Origin: an uncultured Clostridium sp.
GTDB lineage: Bacteria > Bacillota > Clostridia > TANB77 > CAG-508
Direction of reading: 5' to 3'
Assembly: GCA_900555615.1 (NCBI GenBank)
Contig: USMB01000034.1
Location: 1 to 16,783 of the forward strand
DNA length: 16,783 bases
Numbering within the stretch: position 1 is the stretch's first letter; the number at the start of each line of letters is the position of its first letter. The translations under genes were made by a program, and so were the position numbers. Below the pieces are notes generated by a model. The model ran no database searches. It was not told where the DNA came from and worked only from the letters and a program-made list of their open reading frames with translations. Positions 14,401 to 16,783 of this stretch are shown one piece after another.

Positions 14401-15273
14401 ATGAAATTTGCGATTATTGGTGGAGATTTAAGGATTGTAAAATTAGCAGAAATGCTAGCAAAAGAAAATAACGAAGTTTATGTATTTGGATTAGAAAAAG
14501 CAGATAATTTAAAGCAAATTGAAAATATAAAACAATGTGATTCAATAAAAAAAGCAATTCAAGAAGTAGAAATAGTAATAGGACCAATTCCATTTTCGAG
14601 TAATGGAAATACAATAAACATGCCATTTAGTGACAAAGAAGTTACAATTAGAGAATTAATGCATGTAATCAATGCAAAGGTTTTAATAGCTGGAGGAATA
14701 ATTCCAGACGTATATGGAATGGCAAATGATGAATATATAGAAATAATTGATATTATGAAAAGAGAAGAATTGGCAGTACTAAATACAATTGCAACAGCAG
14801 AAGGAACTATTCAAATAGCAATAGAAAACACAAATAAAATTTTGCACGGAAGTGAAGTACTAATATTAGGATTTGGAAGAATAGGAAAAGTGCTTGCAAG
14901 GAAACTTTCTGGATTATCTGCTAAAGTTACATGTGCTGCTAGAAAAGATGAAGACCTAGCATGGATTCAAGCATATGGGCATAAGGCTACAAATATAAAT
15001 GCTATAGGAGAAAATCTGAAAAATTTTGATGTTATTATAAACACAGTGCCACATGTAATTCTGACAGAAGAACGATTAAAATTTGTAAAAAAAGATTGTT
15101 TATTAATTGATTTGGCATCAAATCCTGGTGGGATTGACAAAAAGACGGTAAAAGACCAAAATTTAAAATTTGTTTGGGCATTATCATTACCTGGAAAAGT
15201 TGCACCAATCACATCAGCAGAGTTTATCAAAGATACAATATATAATATAATAAAAGAAATATATAAAATGTGA
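14401..15273 (+). CDS. dpaA: Dipicolinate synthase subunit A homologue
   Basis: DpaA (SpoVFA) works with DpaB to oxidise a lysine-pathway intermediate to dipicolinic acid, the calcium-binding compound of the spore core. Seen: an N-terminal IGGDLRIVKLAEML segment as in DpaA, VIGPIPFS, then a Rossmann NAD(P)-binding domain with LGFGRIGKVLARKL (G157, G159, G162) and NTVPHVIL. The protein is 290 residues, the usual size. Start: GGAGGT (14391-14396) fits ATG 14401; an ATG at 14389 lies upstream of it and is rejected. The TGA stop (15271-15273) lies inside a palindrome remnant. No dpaB follows; uppP is next. The gene is either one half of a split pair or works with another flavoprotein. It suggests, but does not prove, sporulation. 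Confidence 0.9.
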   Translation: MKFAIIGGDLRIVKLAEMLAKENNEVYVFGLEKADNLKQIENIKQCDSIKKAIQEVEIVIGPIPFSSNGNTINMPFSDKEVTIRELMHVINAKVLIAGGIIPDVYGMANDEYIEIIDIMKREELAVLNTIATAEGTIQIAIENTNKILHGSEVLILGFGRIGKVLARKLSGLSAKVTCAARKDEDLAWIQAYGHKATNINAIGENLKNFDVIINTVPHVILTEERLKFVKKDCLLIDLASNPGGIDKKTVKDQNLKFVWALSLPGKVAPITSAEFIKDTIYNIIKEIYKM

Positions 15274-15304
15274 AAAAAAGGACCGACCCTAAATTCGCAT
15301 TTTA
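15264..15304. repeat. Degenerate copy of the GGGGTCGG palindrome family
   Basis: Outer arms TAAAATGTGAA (15264-15274) and TTCGCATTTTA (15294-15304) pair at 11 positions with one G/T. Between them is a single AGGACCGACCCT (15279-15290), the right-arm core of the full elements at 8432-8505 and 16140-16203; the matching left core and the loop are missing. It looks like an element that lost its left inner arm. It supplies the last codon and TGA stop of dpaA and ends just before the uppP ribosome-binding site. Confidence 0.75.
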
Positions 15305-15320
15305 CGTAGGAGGAAAAAAT

Positions 15321-16118
15321 ATGGAAGTATATCAAGCAATAATTTTAGGAATAGTTCAAGGATTAACAGAACTATTACCAATATCAAGTTCAGCACATTT
15401 AAAATTAATACCATGGATATTTAATTGGAGTATCCCAGAAAGTTTCGATGTAGCATTACATTTAGGAACTTTACTTGCAATAACATTATTCTTTTTTAAA
15501 GATTGGTTAGGATTAATTAAAGGAGGATATGAGCAAGTTGTAAATAAAAAGAAATCAACAGAAGGTAAAATCTTCTGGTACATAGTAGCTGTAACGATTC
15601 CAACAGGAATAGTTAGTTTATTATTAGATAAATTTTCAGGATATATTTGTGACAAATTTGGAATTGAAACAATAATGATTGCAATTGCACTTATAGTATT
15701 AGGAATAGTACTTTATGTTGTTGATAAAAAAGCACCATCTAATGTAAGTTACGAAAATATGACATTTAAACAATCATTCTTAATAGGATTATCTCAAGCT
15801 ATAGCAGCAGCATTTCCTGGAACATCAAGATCAGGAATTACAATGACTGTTGCAAGAGCTTTAGGTGTTGACAGAGAAAGTGCTGCAAAATATTCATTCT
15901 TGCTTTCTACACCAATTGTATTGGCTGCAGTATTAGTAAGTATTACAGATTTTGAATTTACATTAGCATTCTTTATGGGAGTTTTGTTTAGCTTCTTGGT
16001 TGGAGTTTTTGTAATAAAATTCTTGCTAGAATATCTAAAAAAAGGAAGCTTCAAAGTGTTTGCTATTTATAGAGTAGTTCTTGGTGTAATCGTTATTGCA
16101 ATGACATTTATGAGATAG
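15321..16118 (+). CDS. uppP: Undecaprenyl-diphosphatase (BacA type)
   Basis: An integral membrane phosphatase that recycles undecaprenyl pyrophosphate to the monophosphate lipid carrier for peptidoglycan synthesis; it also gives bacitracin tolerance. Seen: GIVQGLTELLPISSSAHL (10-27) with the conserved E17 and the PISSSAH loop, PGTSRSG (166-172) with the catalytic-loop arginine R170, and about seven to eight hydrophobic segments. Length is 265 residues, normal. The ATG at 15321 has TAGGAGG (15307-15313); an earlier in-frame GTG at 15270 lies inside the palindrome remnant and is rejected. It is 47 bases after dpaA and convergent with tsaE, separated by a perfect palindrome. Confidence 0.97.
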   Translation: MEVYQAIILGIVQGLTELLPISSSAHLKLIPWIFNWSIPESFDVALHLGTLLAITLFFFKDWLGLIKGGYEQVVNKKKSTEGKIFWYIVAVTIPTGIVSLLLDKFSGYICDKFGIETIMIAIALIVLGIVLYVVDKKAPSNVSYENMTFKQSFLIGLSQAIAAAFPGTSRSGITMTVARALGVDRESAAKYSFLLSTPIVLAAVLVSITDFEFTLAFFMGVLFSFLVGVFVIKFLLEYLKKGSFKVFAIYRVVLGVIVIAMTFMR

Positions 16119-16139
16119 AAATATGAAAAGGTGAAAAAG

Positions 16140-16203
16140 TGTGAAAAAGGGGTCGGTCCTAAAATTAGCAAATGTTAATTTTAGGACCGACCCCTTTTTC
16201 ACA
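16140..16203. repeat. Perfect 28-bp-arm palindrome between uppP and tsaE
   Basis: The arms at 16140-16167 and 16176-16203 are perfect inverted copies around an eight-base loop. The core is AAAAAGGGGTCGGTCCTAAA, the same family as at 8432-8505. Upstream is a degenerate tandem of TGAAAAAG-like units (from about 16124). Each strand has the stem followed by TTTTT, so it would work as a two-way terminator for the convergent uppP and tsaE. Its right end abuts the tsaE stop codon (16204-16206) with no base between. Confidence 0.9.
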
Positions 16204-16656
16204 TTAAAATAAGTCATTGTATTTATTTCCAAAGGTTTTGATATGTAAATATCTAATATTTTCATCAGACAAATCTTTTTCAAATGTAATTTTTATATAA
16301 TCATTTGGCAATGCAGGTTCAATTAGTTCGCCCCATTCAATAATACTAATTCCAGAACTAAAATATTCTTCACCACCAATTGCATAAAATTCATCTACAT
16401 CTTCTAAACGATAGACATCAAAATGATAAATATTTATATCTTTATTTTTATATTCATTAACAATTGTAAATGTTGGGCTTGATATTTCATTTTCAAGACC
16501 AAAGTGTTTTAAAAATCCTTCAGTGAATTTTGTTTTTCCTGAACCTAATTCTCCGGACAAAACAACGACATCACCGATATTTAATTTATTTGCTAATTCA
16601 GATGCAAAATCCATTGTTTCTTCACTGTTGTGAGAAGTGTATGTAAAAGTTTTCAT
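16204..16656 (-). CDS. tsaE: tRNA threonylcarbamoyladenosine biosynthesis ATPase TsaE
   Basis: TsaE is the ATPase that works with TsaB and TsaD to make t6A at position 37 of ANN-decoding tRNAs. Seen: Walker A GELGSGKT (35-42), SPTFTIVNEY, HFDVYRLEDVDEF and IIEWGE, all typical of the family. The protein is 150 residues, normal. The ATG at 16654-16656 has GGAGG five to eight bases upstream on the minus strand. It is read leftward, convergent with uppP. In many Firmicutes tsaE is followed by tsaB and rimI, but here the next gene downstream is uppP on the other strand, so tsaE is on its own with its own promoter. Confidence 0.97.
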   Translation of the reverse strand: MKTFTYTSHNSEETMDFASELANKLNIGDVVVLSGELGSGKTKFTEGFLKHFGLENEISSPTFTIVNEYKNKDINIYHFDVYRLEDVDEFYAIGGEEYFSSGISIIEWGELIEPALPNDYIKITFEKDLSDENIRYLHIKTFGNKYNDLF

Positions 16657-16673
16657 AATTTTCCTCCACTTAT

Positions 16674-16702
16674 ATTTTAACTGAATTTTTTGTTTTTGTC
16701 AA
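16674..16702 (-). promoter_or_regulatory. Sigma-A promoter for tsaE
   Basis: On the minus strand: TTGACA (16697-16702), a 17-base spacer, then TAAAAT (16674-16679). A perfect -35 and near-perfect -10 place the transcript start near 16667, right at the tsaE ribosome-binding site. Confidence 0.75.
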
Positions 16703-16720
16703 TTTGTTGTCAGTGTTTTC

Positions 16721-16749
16721 TTGACATGTTATGATTCATTTATGATAAT
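16721..16749 (+). promoter_or_regulatory. Strong rightward sigma-A promoter
   Basis: TTGACA (16721-16726), a 17-base spacer, then GATAAT (16744-16749). It faces away from tsaE and should drive a gene beyond the window. Only 18 bases separate its -35 from the divergent tsaE -35. The -10 lies inside a direct repeat. Confidence 0.75.
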
Positions 16750-16782
16750 GTCTTAATAAATCATTTAGGAAAATGTCTTAAT
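16736..16782 (+). repeat. Imperfect 22-bp direct repeat, period 25, over the promoter
   Basis: Units at 16736-16757 and 16761-16782 are identical at 20 of 22 positions (common start TCATTTA, common end AATGTCTTAAT). The first covers the -10 of the rightward promoter and the second lies at about +6 to +27. This is the place for a repressor operator with two binding sites. It could also be the start of a longer tandem array cut by the window edge. Confidence 0.75.
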
Positions 16783-16783
16783 T

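Noticed and set aside
15271..15273. TGA as a recoded sense codon
   Set aside because: DpaA has its full expected length here and the following bases are repeat, so TGA is a normal stop and the code is not a TGA-reassigned one.
15270..15320. Upstream GTG start extending uppP by 17 residues
   Set aside because: It would be coded by the palindrome remnant and overlaps the dpaA stop. TAGGAGG at 15307-15313 and the family N-terminus fit ATG 15321.

Overview
The window looks like a chromosomal piece of a very AT-rich, low-GC Gram-positive bacterium, most likely an uncultured, possibly spore-forming member of the Clostridia. Support comes from the gene content (rpoA-rplQ at the end of a ribosomal-protein operon, an S-box riboswitch, a dipicolinate synthase A homologue, ThyX instead of ThyA), strong GGAGG ribosome-binding sites, A/T-ending codons, and TAA, TAG and TGA all used as stops. 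The lineage is inferred, not proven.

Layout. 1-1664: rpoA and rplQ, each followed by a GGGGACA-type palindrome. 1688-3972: a SAM-I (S-box) riboswitch and terminator, then an unknown DUF2207-like membrane protein and metK. 4019-4390: a small glycosyltransferase-like stub. 4399-7208: a sigma-A-type promoter, a long eukaryote-type guaA, and a PflA-like (COG1313) radical SAM gene broken by a +1 frameshift. 7210-8417: own promoter and an unusual two-domain ThyX. 8418-8725: a 34-bp-arm perfect palindrome and a promoter. 8726-14353: a tight run of pth, rng, rimO, an acidic protein of unknown function and a TPR membrane protein that also carries a +1 frameshift. 14401-16118: dpaA and uppP. 16140-16203: another perfect palindrome between convergent uppP and tsaE. 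16674-16783: divergent promoters and a 25-bp-period direct repeat running to the window edge.

Most genes are housekeeping: transcription, ribosome assembly and modification (L17, RimO, TsaE), RNA turnover and tRNA recycling (RNase G, Pth), SAM, GMP and dTMP synthesis, and cell-wall lipid recycling (UppP).

The most striking observation is about the codon CGG. I found no CGG used as a sense codon in about 5,100 codons of uninterrupted reading frame. Yet the two genes that need a +1 frameshift each have an in-frame CGG exactly at the break, and reading resumes at the GGN that follows the C. This suggests that CGG is unassigned or starved here and acts as a +1 frameshift signal. A second theme is a family of palindromes (GGGGTCGGTYCT core, short tandem prefix) placed at gene 3' ends.
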